Shown piece by piece: positions 42,739 through 52,834 of a stretch of 64,000 bases of DNA. Under the pieces are notes generated by a model. The model worked only from the letters and a program-made list of their open reading frames with translations, had not been told where the DNA came from and made no database searches. A program made the position numbers and the translations under genes. Numbering within the stretch: the first letter of the stretch is position 1; the number at the start of each line of letters is the position of its first letter. The DNA is from Phaeobacter sp. (GTDB lineage: Bacteria > Pseudomonadota > Alphaproteobacteria > Rhodobacterales > Rhodobacteraceae), in NCBI RefSeq assembly GCF_022825805.1, contig NZ_JAJDWC010000016.1, forward strand, positions 18,696 to 82,695, written 5' to 3'.

Positions 42739-43200
42739 ATGCTCGCTCCCAAAGATCCAGCTCCTCTGTTCACCCTGCCCCGCGATGGCGGCGAGTCCGT
42801 TGCCCTTGACACCCTGCGCGGCAAAGCCGTCGTGCTGTTCTTCTATCCCCGCGATGATACCCCGGGCTGCACCAAGGAATCCATCGGATTTTCTGAACAT
42901 CTGCAGGCCTTTGCCGATGCCGGAGCCGCTGTCTATGGAATTTCCAAAGATACCGTGGCGAAACACGAAAAATTCATCACCAAACATGAGCTGACCACCC
43001 CGCTGCTGTCCGACGCAGATGGCACCACCTGTGAGGATTACGGGGTCTGGAAAGAAAAGAACATGTACGGCAAGACCTATTGGGGCATCGAACGCTCCAC
43101 CTTCCTGATCGACGCAGACGGTCAGATCGCGCAGATTTGGCGCAAGGTCAAAGTGAACGGCCACGTCGAAGAGGTGCTGGAGGCCGTCAAAGCGCTCTGA
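42739..43200 (+). CDS. bcp: Thioredoxin-dependent peroxiredoxin (Bcp/PrxQ)
   Basis: VVLFFYPRDDTPGCTKESIGFSEHLQAF. Confidence 0.94.
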   Translation: MLAPKDPAPLFTLPRDGGESVALDTLRGKAVVLFFYPRDDTPGCTKESIGFSEHLQAFADAGAAVYGISKDTVAKHEKFITKHELTTPLLSDADGTTCEDYGVWKEKNMYGKTYWGIERSTFLIDADGQIAQIWRKVKVNGHVEEVLEAVKAL

Positions 43201-43301
43201 GCCGCAGGGCAAACCGGTTCAGCCTTGCAGTGCCGTCGGCTTGATGGCACTGCAGCGCCAACAAGATCCCGATCCGCCCGACCGTTTGAACCGCAAACAA
43301 C

Positions 43302-43361
43302 ACGGCCACCTATGACCCGGCCACGCGTTACCTGGCCCCTCACATCCTGGCCGCCACCAAT
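43302..43361. repeat. 15-bp degenerate tandem repeat x 4
   Basis: acggccacctatgac/ccggccacgcgttac/ctggcccctcacatc/ctggccgccaccaat. Confidence 0.55.
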
Positions 43362-43377
43362 ACCAAGGACCTTTTCC

Positions 43378-44244
43378 ATGACCGCCGCCGATCTCGACCA
43401 AGCGCCCGCATCCAGCCTCGCTCAGATGGCCGAAGAGGTGCTGCGCACAGCAGACGGGCGGGAGAAAACGGCCCTGTCCCGCCGCCACGCCACAGCCTGG
43501 CGCGCAGCGCGCGATGGTTCCGGCCCTGCGATCGACATCGGCACCGCAAACCCGCCCCTGCATCCGGCCCGCCCGGACCAACCCGCGCTGCTCAGCCCGC
43601 GGGATGTGCCCCGCCGCCGCCCTGGCTCCGAGGCTGGTCGCATCGCGCTGTTGCATGCGGTGGCCCATATCGAATTGAACGCGGTGGATCTGCACTGGGA
43701 CATCATTGCCCGGTTTTCCCACGTGCCCATGCCGCTGGGGTTCTTTGATGACTGGGTCAAGGCCGCGGACGAAGAATCCAAACATTTCAACCTGATGTGC
43801 GACTGTCTTGAAGCGCTTGGCAGCCACTATGGCGCCTTGCCTGCCCACGCCGGGATGTGGCGCGCAGCCGAGGACACCGCCACCGATCTGATGGGGCGCC
43901 TCGCCGTGGTGCCCATGGTGCTGGAGGCCCGTGGACTCGATGTGACCCCCAGCATGATCGAGATCTTTCGCAAAGCCAAACTGACACAGGCCATCGAGGC
44001 GCTGGAGGTGATCTACGCCGAGGAGGTCAGCCATGTCGCCTATGGCTCGAAATGGTTCCACTTCCTCTGTGGGCGCGACAACCTCGACCCGAAAGAGGTA
44101 TTCCACCAGCTGGTGCGCAAATATTTCCGGGGTCAGCTGAAACCGCCCTTCAACGATGAAAAACGCGCCGAAGCCGGGATCGCACCCGATTTCTATTGGC
44201 CCCTGGCCGAGGATATCACCGACACACCCGCCGCACTGCGCTGA
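43378..44244 (+). CDS. Ferritin-like DUF455 protein
   Basis: ALLHAVAHIELNAVDLHWDIIARF...FDDWVKAADEESKHFNLM...EVSHVAYGSKWF. Confidence 0.9.
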   Translation: MTAADLDQAPASSLAQMAEEVLRTADGREKTALSRRHATAWRAARDGSGPAIDIGTANPPLHPARPDQPALLSPRDVPRRRPGSEAGRIALLHAVAHIELNAVDLHWDIIARFSHVPMPLGFFDDWVKAADEESKHFNLMCDCLEALGSHYGALPAHAGMWRAAEDTATDLMGRLAVVPMVLEARGLDVTPSMIEIFRKAKLTQAIEALEVIYAEEVSHVAYGSKWFHFLCGRDNLDPKEVFHQLVRKYFRGQLKPPFNDEKRAEAGIAPDFYWPLAEDITDTPAALR

Positions 44245-44737
44245 GGTTTTGCCACTGCGACCTGCGGCTCCGCACGCACCCGCACCGCTGGCCGCAAACG
44301 CAGCGGGCGGGACCGCCAAACCTCTGCCAAGCCCCAGCCAAACCTCTGTGAAACCCCTGCAAAAACAGAACGCTGCATGCATCCTGCAAACTGCCTGCAC
44401 GCCCTGCGTGAGTGGCCCCATCCGCCTTGCACGCCATTGCACAAACTGAGCGGTTTTTCGCTGAAATCACGGTCGATTGGGGCAAAACCACCGCAGAACC
44501 AAGCCGCCCAGAGCTGACCTTTTGGTCCACAGACTTGCCCAAAGCCCGCTGGGTGGCTATTCCCTTGCGGCAGGGCGCTGGACCGCTCTGGCCAAAAGGA
44601 CTACGCCTTTCGCCGTAGTTCTTCGCCGCAACGGTCCTGCCGCGACAAAAGCATCTGTGATATTCGCGCCCAACGGGCCGGATACGCCCCCGGATGAAAT
44701 ACCGGTGGCACGACTGGGACAGAACAAGGATCATCGC

Positions 44738-46069
44738 GTGCGCACACGTTTGGGGATCAAAATACACTCGTTTCTCGAACGCCGTTTCCCGGAACGGCGG
44801 GTCTTTCTGAAATCCGACTCTGACACGCGATTTATACGGCTGCGGTCCGAAACCCAGCTGTTTGCGGCCCTCGGGCTTGCGGCACTGGTCGCCTGGTCCA
44901 TCGTGGCGACCGCCATCGTGCTGATGGACAGCATCGGGTCTGGCAATTTCCGCGAACAGGCCAAGCGCGATCAATCCACCTATCGTGCGCGGCTGAACGC
45001 GCTCTCCGAGGAACGTGACGACCGCGCCGCCGAAGCGCTGGCAGCGCAGGAACGGTTCAACGCCGCCCTGCTGCAGATCTCGGTGATGCAATCGGAGCTG
45101 CTGGCATCCGAGACGCGCCGGCGCGAGCTGGAAACCGGGATCGAGGTGATCCAGACCACGCTGCGCGAAACCATGTCCGAGCGGGAGACCGCGCGCAGCG
45201 CGCTGGCCGCACTGGAACAGGAAACCGCTGCCGACACCGCCAGCCACCGCCGCGCTGCAAGCGCCCCGGTGCAGATGCAGTTTATGGCGGACGCGCTGGC
45301 CGAAACCGCCGCCGAGCGTGACCAGATCGAAGCCGATGCCCGCTCCGCACTGGATGAGCGCGATGATCTGCGGCTTGAACTGCGCCTGATGGATGAACGC
45401 AACGATCAGATCTTCCGCCAGCTCGAAGAAGCAATGGAAATCTCGGTCGAGCCGCTGGACAAAATGTTCCGCAGCGCCGGAATGCCCACCGACCGGATCC
45501 TTGAACAGGTGCGGCGCGGCTATAGCGGACAGGGGGGACCCCTCACCCCTTTGGCCCTGTCCACGCGCGGTGAAGAACCCTCCCCCGAGGAACTGCGCGC
45601 CAACAAGCTGCTGCAGCAGATGGACAAGCTGAACCTCTATCGCTTGGCAGCCCAGCAAGCACCGTTTTCGACGCCCGTGAACCTCAATACCGTGCGCTTC
45701 ACCTCTGGTTTTGGCTTGCGCCGCCACCCGATCACAGGCGGGCGGCGGATGCACAACGGGGTGGATTATGCCGGACGCCACGGCACAGACATCTTTGCCA
45801 CCGCTGATGGTGTGGTGACTTTTGCAGGCTGGCAATCCGGCTATGGCAAACTGGTCACCATCCAGCACGCCTTTGGCATTGAGACGAAATATGCCCATAA
45901 CACAAACATCCGCGTAAAGGTCGGTCAAAGGGTCTCGCGCGGGGATCACATTGCTGATATGGGTAACACCGGACGGTCCACCGGGACCCACCTCCATTAT
46001 GAGGTCAGGGTCAACGGCAAGCCCGTAAACCCATTGATCTACATCAAGGCTGCGAGAAATGTTTTCTAA
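44738..46069 (+). CDS. M23 family metallopeptidase with coiled coil
   Basis: TSGFGLRRHPITGGRRMHNGVDYAGRHGTDIFATADGVVTFAG...GRSTGTHLHYEVRVNGKPVNP; GTG start. Confidence 0.93.
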   Translation: MRTRLGIKIHSFLERRFPERRVFLKSDSDTRFIRLRSETQLFAALGLAALVAWSIVATAIVLMDSIGSGNFREQAKRDQSTYRARLNALSEERDDRAAEALAAQERFNAALLQISVMQSELLASETRRRELETGIEVIQTTLRETMSERETARSALAALEQETAADTASHRRAASAPVQMQFMADALAETAAERDQIEADARSALDERDDLRLELRLMDERNDQIFRQLEEAMEISVEPLDKMFRSAGMPTDRILEQVRRGYSGQGGPLTPLALSTRGEEPSPEELRANKLLQQMDKLNLYRLAAQQAPFSTPVNLNTVRFTSGFGLRRHPITGGRRMHNGVDYAGRHGTDIFATADGVVTFAGWQSGYGKLVTIQHAFGIETKYAHNTNIRVKVGQRVSRGDHIADMGNTGRSTGTHLHYEVRVNGKPVNPLIYIKAARNVF

Positions 46070-46613
46070 GAGCAAAATCAACGAGCCCGGCCAGAAAACG
46101 GCCGAAGCAACCCCAGCGGCGCCTGCGCCGTCCTCCGCTCCGGTGCCGCCCGCCAGCGATTTCAAGGCGACCGCACCCAAGGCAAAGCCGCCAGCCTCCG
46201 TGCTCAGCTCTGATCTGCACATCACCGGCAATCTGAAAACCACCGGTGACATCCAGGTCGAAGGCACCGTCGAAGGCGACATCCGCGCCCACCTGCTCAC
46301 CATCGGTGAAAGCGCCACAATCAAAGGCGAAGTGACCGCTGATGACGTGGTGATCAACGGCCGCATCGTGGGCCGTGTGCGCGGGCTGAAGGTCCGCCTG
46401 ACTTCGACCGCCCGTGTCGAAGGCGACATCATCCACAAGACCATCGCCATCGAAAGCGGCGCACATTTCGAAGGCTCCGTGCAGCGTCAGGACGACCCCC
46501 TGAACCCGGGCAAAGCCGCCGCTCCCCGCGCTGCCGCACCAGCTTCGGCGCCCGCTGCTGCCCCGTCCGCAGCCGTGACCGCCGCAACAGCCGCAGCCAA
46601 AGCCGAAGGCTAA
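46059..46613 (+). CDS. Bactofilin (polymer-forming cytoskeletal protein)
   Basis: VLSSDLHITGNLKTTGDIQVEGTVEGDIRAHLLTIGESATIKGEVTADDVVINGRIVG; 11-nt overlap with M23 gene. Confidence 0.93.
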   Translation: MFSKSKINEPGQKTAEATPAAPAPSSAPVPPASDFKATAPKAKPPASVLSSDLHITGNLKTTGDIQVEGTVEGDIRAHLLTIGESATIKGEVTADDVVINGRIVGRVRGLKVRLTSTARVEGDIIHKTIAIESGAHFEGSVQRQDDPLNPGKAAAPRAAAPASAPAAAPSAAVTAATAAAKAEG

Positions 46614-46656
46614 GCTGCCGGGCCGCAGCCCCTCAGCGCTGCCGGACACAACAAAA

Positions 46657-46690
46657 AACCACCGCAAGCATCGGCCTGCGGTGGTTTTTC
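46657..46690 (+). terminator. Terminator after bactofilin
   Basis: aaaccaccgcaagcatcggcctgcggtggtttttc. Confidence 0.9.
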
Positions 46691-46896
46691 TTTGACGACA
46701 ACACCCCTAAAAGCAGCAAAAATGTTACAGATGCGCAGGGGTAACGAATTCCCTGCCTTGAACACGGCCCCATTTCCAGCGCAATAGTTCCCTGACTTGA
46801 ATTCACCAAAACGATTTTAACCAGAACCACATCGCCAAGACAACACCGACCAAATTACACCAGCAGAATTGCACGAAGCCCAAGGAGCTGCTCCCA

Positions 46897-48186
46897 ATGG
46901 CCACATTTACCGTGAATGATTCCAACAACCGTTGAAGTATACGGGATTTTCAGAGCTTCCAGATCAACAACCCGACGGCTGGGAACGTTAACAACTCCCT
47001 TATTGAGGTCTACGGCAGCACCAACAGCGGAAACAGTTTCCTCGGCACGTTCACCGGCCGATTCAGTGTATTTGGCTCATCTATCTTCGGCACAATTAAC
47101 GGCATCACATTCCAGATCGATGGTTCAGCTGTGTTCTCGGTCAGCGGCCTGGACTTGTCCTACAGCACCTTCGCCAATACATTTTCGCCGTCCCTCTTCG
47201 AGACAGCGGCCACAAAAGGCGATGATCTCTTCACCATCAACTCACCCTTCGGCGGTGTATGGCGTTTGGGCGATGGCAATGACACGATCAACGCTGGAAG
47301 CAGCTGGGACTACATCTTTGGAGGCAGCGGAACGGATCGGCTGATCGTCGATCGGGCCTTTTCCGACGCCAGTTTTTCCTCCCGCTTCAGCAGTGTCACC
47401 GTCACAACACAAGAAGGTCGCGACGAGCTGAGTTCGATTGAACTTGTTCAATTCAACGACCGCACTGTGGGCCTGACAGTGGGATCTGCCTCAAACGAAA
47501 CCCTGAACGGCGACAACAGAGCCGCAACATCCCACGATGTATTGCTCGGTGGTATCGGGTCTGACACCATCAATGGCTACTCCGGAAACGACCTGCTTCT
47601 GGGGGAGGACGGCAACGACACACTGTCCGGTCAACGGGGCAATGATACCCTGCAGGGCGGAGAGGGCGACGATCGGCTCATGGGCGGTTTCAACGCAGAC
47701 CGGCTCTTCGGCGATTCAGGCGCGGACACGCTGCTGGGCGGCAACGGCTGGGATCGCCTGGAAGGCGGCGCGCAGGCGGATCGTCTCTTCGGTGGCGGCG
47801 GTGCAGATACGCTGAAGGGTGGCTCCGGCCCGGATCTCCTGAATGGGGGTTCTGGTGATGACCTGCTGCTGGGCGGCGGCGGCAACGACATCCTGATCGG
47901 GGGCACCGGGCGGGATGAGCTGCTGGGTCAAACCGGTGACGATCGCCTGACCGGCGGCGCCTACGCTGACACTTTCGTCTTCAACCAGGGCTATGGCAAC
48001 GACACGATCACCGATTTCTCGGCCGGTCAGGACCTTATCGAGATCCGCAGTGGCGCAAACGGGCTGGCGGATCTGACGTTCACCGCGATGGGGGATGACG
48101 TCCAGATCACCTTTGCCAATGTGACCATTCTGGTCGAAAACATCGCTCTGGCCGACCTGGACAACGCCGAGAATTTCCTGTTCTGA
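46897..48186 (+). pseudogene. RTX/haemolysin-type calcium-binding protein, frame interrupted by TGA at codon 13
   Basis: AAGGAG SD 9 nt before ATG 46897; MATFTVNDSNNR*SIRDFQSFQINNPTAGNVNNS...; same frame open from 46936 to 48186; GGxGxDxLxGG repeats. Confidence 0.8.
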
Positions 48187-48229
48187 CAAGGCTTTGGCAG
48201 TATCTGCCGTGAGCAGACCAACGACATGA

Positions 48230-48259
48230 AAGGCGCCCGTACCACCGGGCGCCTTTTGT
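48230..48259 (+). terminator. Terminator after first RTX gene
   Basis: aggcgcccgtaccaccgggcgccttttg. Confidence 0.9.
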
Positions 48260-48309
48260 TCTGATGGCACAGCGCTCTGCGCCCTCTATGCAACAGGCGC
48301 GCGCAGTGG

Positions 48310-48325
48310 TTAACAAAACGTTAAC
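48310..48325. promoter_or_regulatory. CtrA-type site TTAA-N7-TTAA upstream of second RTX gene
   Basis: ggTTAACAAAACGTTAACg. Confidence 0.6.
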
Positions 48326-48412
48326 GACCCCTTTGTGAAAAAAGTGAACATTGCTAGGGTCTTGCCAAAGCACCTTAAGGTGCAACAGGCAAAGACCAGA
48401 GCAGACGAACCC

Positions 48413-49780
48413 ATGACCGACGTCACCGTACCAGCGGCGGCCAATACCGCGCCGCCCCTTGATTTTTCGACCTTTGATTTCGCCCAGGCCAGCGTGTTGT
48501 TTGCCGACGGCACCACCGTGGTGCTGAGGCACAACGACCATGTGCTGCGCTTCACTGGCAGTTTTGCCTTTGACGATCAGGGCAATCTGACCGCAGACAG
48601 CATGTTGCAAGGGTTCGAACTGTTCTTCGGACAGACCCTGCTGATGGCAGCCAGCGGCTTTCAACTCACGACCGCGCAGATCCTCACCGACAGTTTTGCC
48701 GATCTGATGGCCGCCGCCCTTGCGGGCGATGATCGCTACACCTCTGCCTGGAGCAGCGGCGAGATCATCAACACCTTTGGCGGCAATGACACCATCAGCG
48801 CAGGCACCGGCAACGACACCATCGATGGCGGCAGCGGCTTTGATACGCTGCTGCTGAGCCCGGCCCAGCCCGGCTACAGCTTCACCTTCAACGACGTGCG
48901 CGGCGCAACATTGAACACAGCCGCTGGCAGCGATCAGCTGTTTGATATCGAGCGCGTCGAAATCGGCAGCCAGATCCTGGCCCTGGCAGAGGGTGGCGCG
49001 GGCAACGACAGTCTGATCAGCACCAACCTCAACACCCCGGCCACCCGCGACATGATCCATGGGCGCGGCGGCAATGACCAGATCATCGGTGGCGCAGGAC
49101 AGGACCACCTCCTCGGTGGGGACGGCGCGGACAGCCTGAATGGCGGTGCCAACCATGACCTGTTGCTGGGCGGCTTTGGCGACGATCATCTGCGCGGCGG
49201 CGCCGGGCGTGACAACCTGCGCGGCGAAGCGGGCAACGATCAGCTCGACGGCGGCAAAGGCCACGACATGCTGGGCGGAGATCGCGGCCGCGACACGCTC
49301 GACGGTGGCAAGGGCAACGACCAGCTATCTGGCGGGCGCGGTTCAGATCAGATCAAAGGGGGCGCCGGGCGCGACACCCTGACTGGTGAGGGTGGCAACG
49401 ACCGGCTGCAGGGACAAGGTGGGCGCGATCTGATGCGCGGTGATTCCGGGCGCGACACGCTGCAGGGCGGGCGCGGCGCAGATACGCTGTTTGGTGGCGA
49501 CGGCACCGACCGGCTGGTTGGACAGGCAGGCAATGATCGTCTGACCGGTGGCAGCCAGGCCGATACCTTTGTGTTTGCACGCGGCCACGGCGCCGACACG
49601 ATCACCGATTTCACCATCGGCACCGATCTGATCCAGATCCTGTCCGGCGCGGACAGCATCACCCAGCTGGGCTTTGCCACCCTTGGCGATGACGTGCGCA
49701 TCAGCTTTGCCGATGTGACCGTGGTGGTGGAGAATGTCAGCCTCACCGCGCTGATGGAGGCCGAGAACTTCCAGTTCTGA
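48413..49780 (+). CDS. RTX/haemolysin-type calcium-binding protein
   Basis: MTDVTVPAAANTAPPLDF... followed by repeated GGxGNDxLxGG nonapeptides and C-terminus related to that of the upstream RTX gene. Confidence 0.93.
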   Translation: MTDVTVPAAANTAPPLDFSTFDFAQASVLFADGTTVVLRHNDHVLRFTGSFAFDDQGNLTADSMLQGFELFFGQTLLMAASGFQLTTAQILTDSFADLMAAALAGDDRYTSAWSSGEIINTFGGNDTISAGTGNDTIDGGSGFDTLLLSPAQPGYSFTFNDVRGATLNTAAGSDQLFDIERVEIGSQILALAEGGAGNDSLISTNLNTPATRDMIHGRGGNDQIIGGAGQDHLLGGDGADSLNGGANHDLLLGGFGDDHLRGGAGRDNLRGEAGNDQLDGGKGHDMLGGDRGRDTLDGGKGNDQLSGGRGSDQIKGGAGRDTLTGEGGNDRLQGQGGRDLMRGDSGRDTLQGGRGADTLFGGDGTDRLVGQAGNDRLTGGSQADTFVFARGHGADTITDFTIGTDLIQILSGADSITQLGFATLGDDVRISFADVTVVVENVSLTALMEAENFQF

Positions 49781-49830
49781 AGACGCCTCACCATTCACAG
49801 CAACCGAGGACCGCACGCACGGAATGGCCT

Positions 49831-49907
49831 CAAACAGCTGGCCCAAACACCTGGCCCGAACACTTGGCCAGACCACCTTGCCATACCACCTTGCCCAGAA
49901 AACTGCC
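49831..49907. repeat. 13-bp degenerate tandem repeat x 5-6
   Basis: caaacagctggcc/caaacacctggcc/cgaacacttggcc/agaccaccttgcc/ataccaccttgcc/cagaaaactgcc. Confidence 0.8.
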
Positions 49908-49916
49908 GCATAACAA

Positions 49917-49953
49917 AAACGGCCCGCTCCAATCCGGAGCAGGCCGCTTTTTT
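49917..49953 (+). terminator. Terminator after second RTX gene
   Basis: aacggcccgctccaatccggagcaggccgctttttt. Confidence 0.85.
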
Positions 49954-50020
49954 CAGTCTCGCAAAAGTGACCGCATGCGTTGGCCACTAAGCTGCCGTCA
50001 ACAGATCAGCCGATAGCCGA

Positions 50021-50569
50021 TCAATCGATAACAGTGACGCTTTTCATCAGGTCAGGCTGGCCCACGACCGCGCCATTGCCGCCGGTGCCGCGCTTGATCG
50101 CATCCACCACATCCATACCCTCAGTCACCTGACCGACAACGGTGTACTGACCGTTGAGGAAATGACCCGGCGCAAACATGATGAAGAACTGCGAATTGGC
50201 GCTGTTGGGGTTCTGCGACCGCGCCATGCCCACGACACCACGATCAAACGCGAGATCGGAAAACTCCGCAGGCAGATCCGCACGATCGGAACCACCGCGA
50301 CCGGCATAGCTCAGGTTTTCGCCAATCTTGCCGTATTGCACATCACCGGTCTGCGCCATGAAGCCGTCGATCACGCGGTGGAACACCACGCCATCATACT
50401 GCCCCTCTGCCGCCAGCGCGGTGATCTGCTCCACGTGCTTTGGTGCCACATCTTCGAACAGGTCAACGGTGATTGTGCCGTTGGCTTCGCCCTCTACAGT
50501 GATCTGCAAACCAGAGGCAAAGCCCGGCCCTGCCGCCAGCAGGGCCAACAGGGACAGCGCCTTACGCAT
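50021..50569 (-). CDS. Peptidyl-prolyl cis-trans isomerase (cyclophilin) with signal peptide
   Basis: MRKALSLLALLAAGPGFASG; VVFHRVIDGFMAQTGD. Confidence 0.94.
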   Translation of the reverse strand: MRKALSLLALLAAGPGFASGLQITVEGEANGTITVDLFEDVAPKHVEQITALAAEGQYDGVVFHRVIDGFMAQTGDVQYGKIGENLSYAGRGGSDRADLPAEFSDLAFDRGVVGMARSQNPNSANSQFFIMFAPGHFLNGQYTVVGQVTEGMDVVDAIKRGTGGNGAVVGQPDLMKSVTVID

Positions 50570-51068
50570 CTGCGGCCACCTTCACCGAGATCATGCGATC
50601 CGGGTTCGCAGGCGGCTCGCCGCGGGTGATGGCGTCGACATGTTCCATGCCTTCGATCACGCGGCCATAAACGGTGTACTGACCGTTCAGGAAGTGGTTG
50701 TCCTTGAAATTGATGAAGAACTGGGAGTTCGCCGAATCCGGTGCCGCAGAGCGTGCCGCACCCAGAGTGCCACGATCATGGGGCAGTTTGGAGAATTCAG
50801 CCGGAACATTCGGCAGCGACGATCCGCCAGTGCCCGCCATACGCAGGTTGAAGCCATCTTCCATGTCGCCATTGGCTACATCGCCGGTCTGCGCCATGAA
50901 ACCGTCGATCACGCGGTGGAAACAGACGTTGTCATATTCGCCGCCCCGGGCCAGCTCTTTCATCCGCGCGCTGTGCTGCGGTGCCACGTCGGGCAGCAGC
51001 TCGATCACCACATTGCCGTCTTTGAGTTCAATGATGATGGTGTTTTCGGGATCTTTGATCTCGGCCAT
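50562..51068 (-). CDS. ppiB: Peptidyl-prolyl cis-trans isomerase (cytoplasmic cyclophilin)
   Basis: VCFHRVIDGFMAQTGDVANGDMEDGF...FLNGQYTVYGRVIEGMEHVD. Confidence 0.93.
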   Translation of the reverse strand: MAEIKDPENTIIIELKDGNVVIELLPDVAPQHSARMKELARGGEYDNVCFHRVIDGFMAQTGDVANGDMEDGFNLRMAGTGGSSLPNVPAEFSKLPHDRGTLGAARSAAPDSANSQFFINFKDNHFLNGQYTVYGRVIEGMEHVDAITRGEPPANPDRMISVKVAADA

Positions 51069-51246
51069 GAGGCCCTCCTATTCTTTACCGTTGCCCGATA
51101 GTTAAGCCCCAAGCCCCAGATTGCCAAGGGAGCATTGCACAGCCCCATTGACTGGACCGCAAAAAGCTCAGAAACATCGCGGCAAATTCGACCCGTCCGA
51201 GGACCGGTCGCCCGACATGGAACTGACGGCCCAAAAGGAGTGGACG

Positions 51247-52437
51247 ATGAGCTGGAAAACACTGGATGATATGGATCTCACAGGCAAAACCGTCCTGACA
51301 CGGGTCGACATCAACGTGCCCATGGACGCCGGGCGCGTCACCGATGGCACCCGCATCCAACGCATCGTGCCCACCATCGCCGATATTCTCGCCAAAGGCG
51401 GCAAGCCTGTGCTGCTGGCGCACTTCGGCCGCCCCAAAGGCGCGGTGGTGCCTGAAATGTCGCTGCAGCCGCTGGTGCCTGCGCTGTCGGCCGCGTTTGG
51501 AACCGATGTGGTGTTTGCCGCCGATTGCCGTGGCGGTGCCGCAGAGGCCGCGATCCGCGCGCAGGCCGAAGGCAGCGTTGTGCTGCTGGAAAACACCCGC
51601 TTCCATCCCGGCGAAGAGAAGAACGACAGCGCATTGGCCGCGGAGATGGCCGCCCTTGGCGACATCTATTGCAACGATGCCTTTTCCGCCGCTCACCGCG
51701 CCCATGCCTCGACCGAGGCGCTGGCCCGTCTGCTGCCCGCCTGTGCCGGCCGTCTGATGCAGGCCGAGCTGACCGCGCTGGAGGCCGCACTGGGCCAGCC
51801 GCAGCGCCCGGTGACTGCTGTTGTTGGGGGCGCGAAAGTCTCCACCAAGCTGGATCTGCTGGGAAATTTGGTCGGCAAGGTTGACACATTGATGATCGGC
51901 GGCGGTATGGCCAACACCTTCCTCGCTGCGCAGGGCAAAGATGTGGGCGCATCGCTGTGCGAACATGACATGGCCGACACCGCCCGCGCCATCCTGGCTA
52001 AGGCCGAAAGCACCGGCTGCACCATCCAATTGCCCGTCGATGTGGTCGTCGCGCGCGAGTTCAAGGCGGGTGCCGCACATGACACCGTTGCCGCCGACGC
52101 CTGCCCCGCCGATGCGATGATCCTGGACGCTGGCCCCGCCACGGTCGCCGCCGTGGCCACCACATTGGCCGCCTCCAAGACCCTGATCTGGAATGGCCCG
52201 ATGGGCGCTTTTGAAATCCCCCCCTTTGATGCGGCCACCACCGCCGCAGCGCGCCAGGCCGCGGATCTCACCACATCGGGTGGGCTGATCAGCGTTGCAG
52301 GCGGCGGAGACACAGTTGCCGCGCTCAATCAGGCTGGGGTGGCCGAGAAGTTCACCTATATCTCCACCGCGGGCGGTGCGTTTCTGGAGTGGATGGAGGG
52401 CAAAGCCCTGCCCGGCGTCGCCGCCCTCGCAGGCTGA
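51247..52437 (+). CDS. pgk: Phosphoglycerate kinase
   Basis: [34 protein letters not shown]...[15 protein letters not shown]. Confidence 0.96.
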   Translation: MSWKTLDDMDLTGKTVLTRVDINVPMDAGRVTDGTRIQRIVPTIADILAKGGKPVLLAHFGRPKGAVVPEMSLQPLVPALSAAFGTDVVFAADCRGGAAEAAIRAQAEGSVVLLENTRFHPGEEKNDSALAAEMAALGDIYCNDAFSAAHRAHASTEALARLLPACAGRLMQAELTALEAALGQPQRPVTAVVGGAKVSTKLDLLGNLVGKVDTLMIGGGMANTFLAAQGKDVGASLCEHDMADTARAILAKAESTGCTIQLPVDVVVAREFKAGAAHDTVAADACPADAMILDAGPATVAAVATTLAASKTLIWNGPMGAFEIPPFDAATTAAARQAADLTTSGGLISVAGGGDTVAALNQAGVAEKFTYISTAGGAFLEWMEGKALPGVAALAG

Positions 52438-52452
52438 TCCAACACAGGCAGC

Positions 52453-52512
52453 GGGATTACAGGCTACCTGATTACTGGCAACAGCATCACCGGCAAAAGC
52501 ATAACTGGGCGG
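52453..52512. repeat. 15-bp degenerate tandem repeat x 4
   Basis: gggattacaggctac/ctgattactggcaac/agcatcaccggcaaa/agcataactgggcgg. Confidence 0.6.
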
Positions 52513-52659
52513 GTCGGTAGCCTCGCTCGGGGATGCTCAGCAATGGGTGATCCGTCCGGATCGGTGAACTCTGCCTGCCGAATAGAGGGGCCCGGACACA
52601 AAACCGCTCTGGGCCCACCGCAACCGCGCTGCAGGATCCGCCGTTCGCGTAAGCCCTTG

Positions 52660-52675
52660 TTAACCCTTCGTTAAC
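52660..52675. promoter_or_regulatory. CtrA-type site TTAA-N7-TTAA upstream of ftsB-like gene
   Basis: ttgTTAACCCTTCGTTAACaa, also an 8-bp inverted repeat. Confidence 0.55.
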
Positions 52676-52834
52676 AATTGGCACCTTCAAACCGCAAAAG
52701 CGGCGCAATAATTTGTAAAAATGTGCGAAAACGGTAAATTTAACCTTTCGCCGCCCGGCAAACATGTGTCATGGTTGTCTCATAAGCCGGAAAACGGCAC
52801 TTGAGTTGAGCAGAAGAACATACAGGCTACCCAC

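Noticed and set aside
44309-44345. ccaaacctctg repeated at 22-bp spacing
   Set aside because: Only two loose copies; could be chance
46933-46935. TGA as selenocysteine codon in the RTX gene
   Set aside because: No reason for Sec in an RTX N-terminus and no convincing SECIS-like hairpin immediately downstream by eye
47631-49264. Minus-strand Pro/Ser-rich or Ala/Val-rich ORFs
   Set aside because: Antisense of RTX nonapeptide repeats
47500-49600. Repeated DNA resembling an array
   Set aside because: Encodes RTX GGxGxDxLx repeats; not CRISPR, no constant repeat/spacer structure
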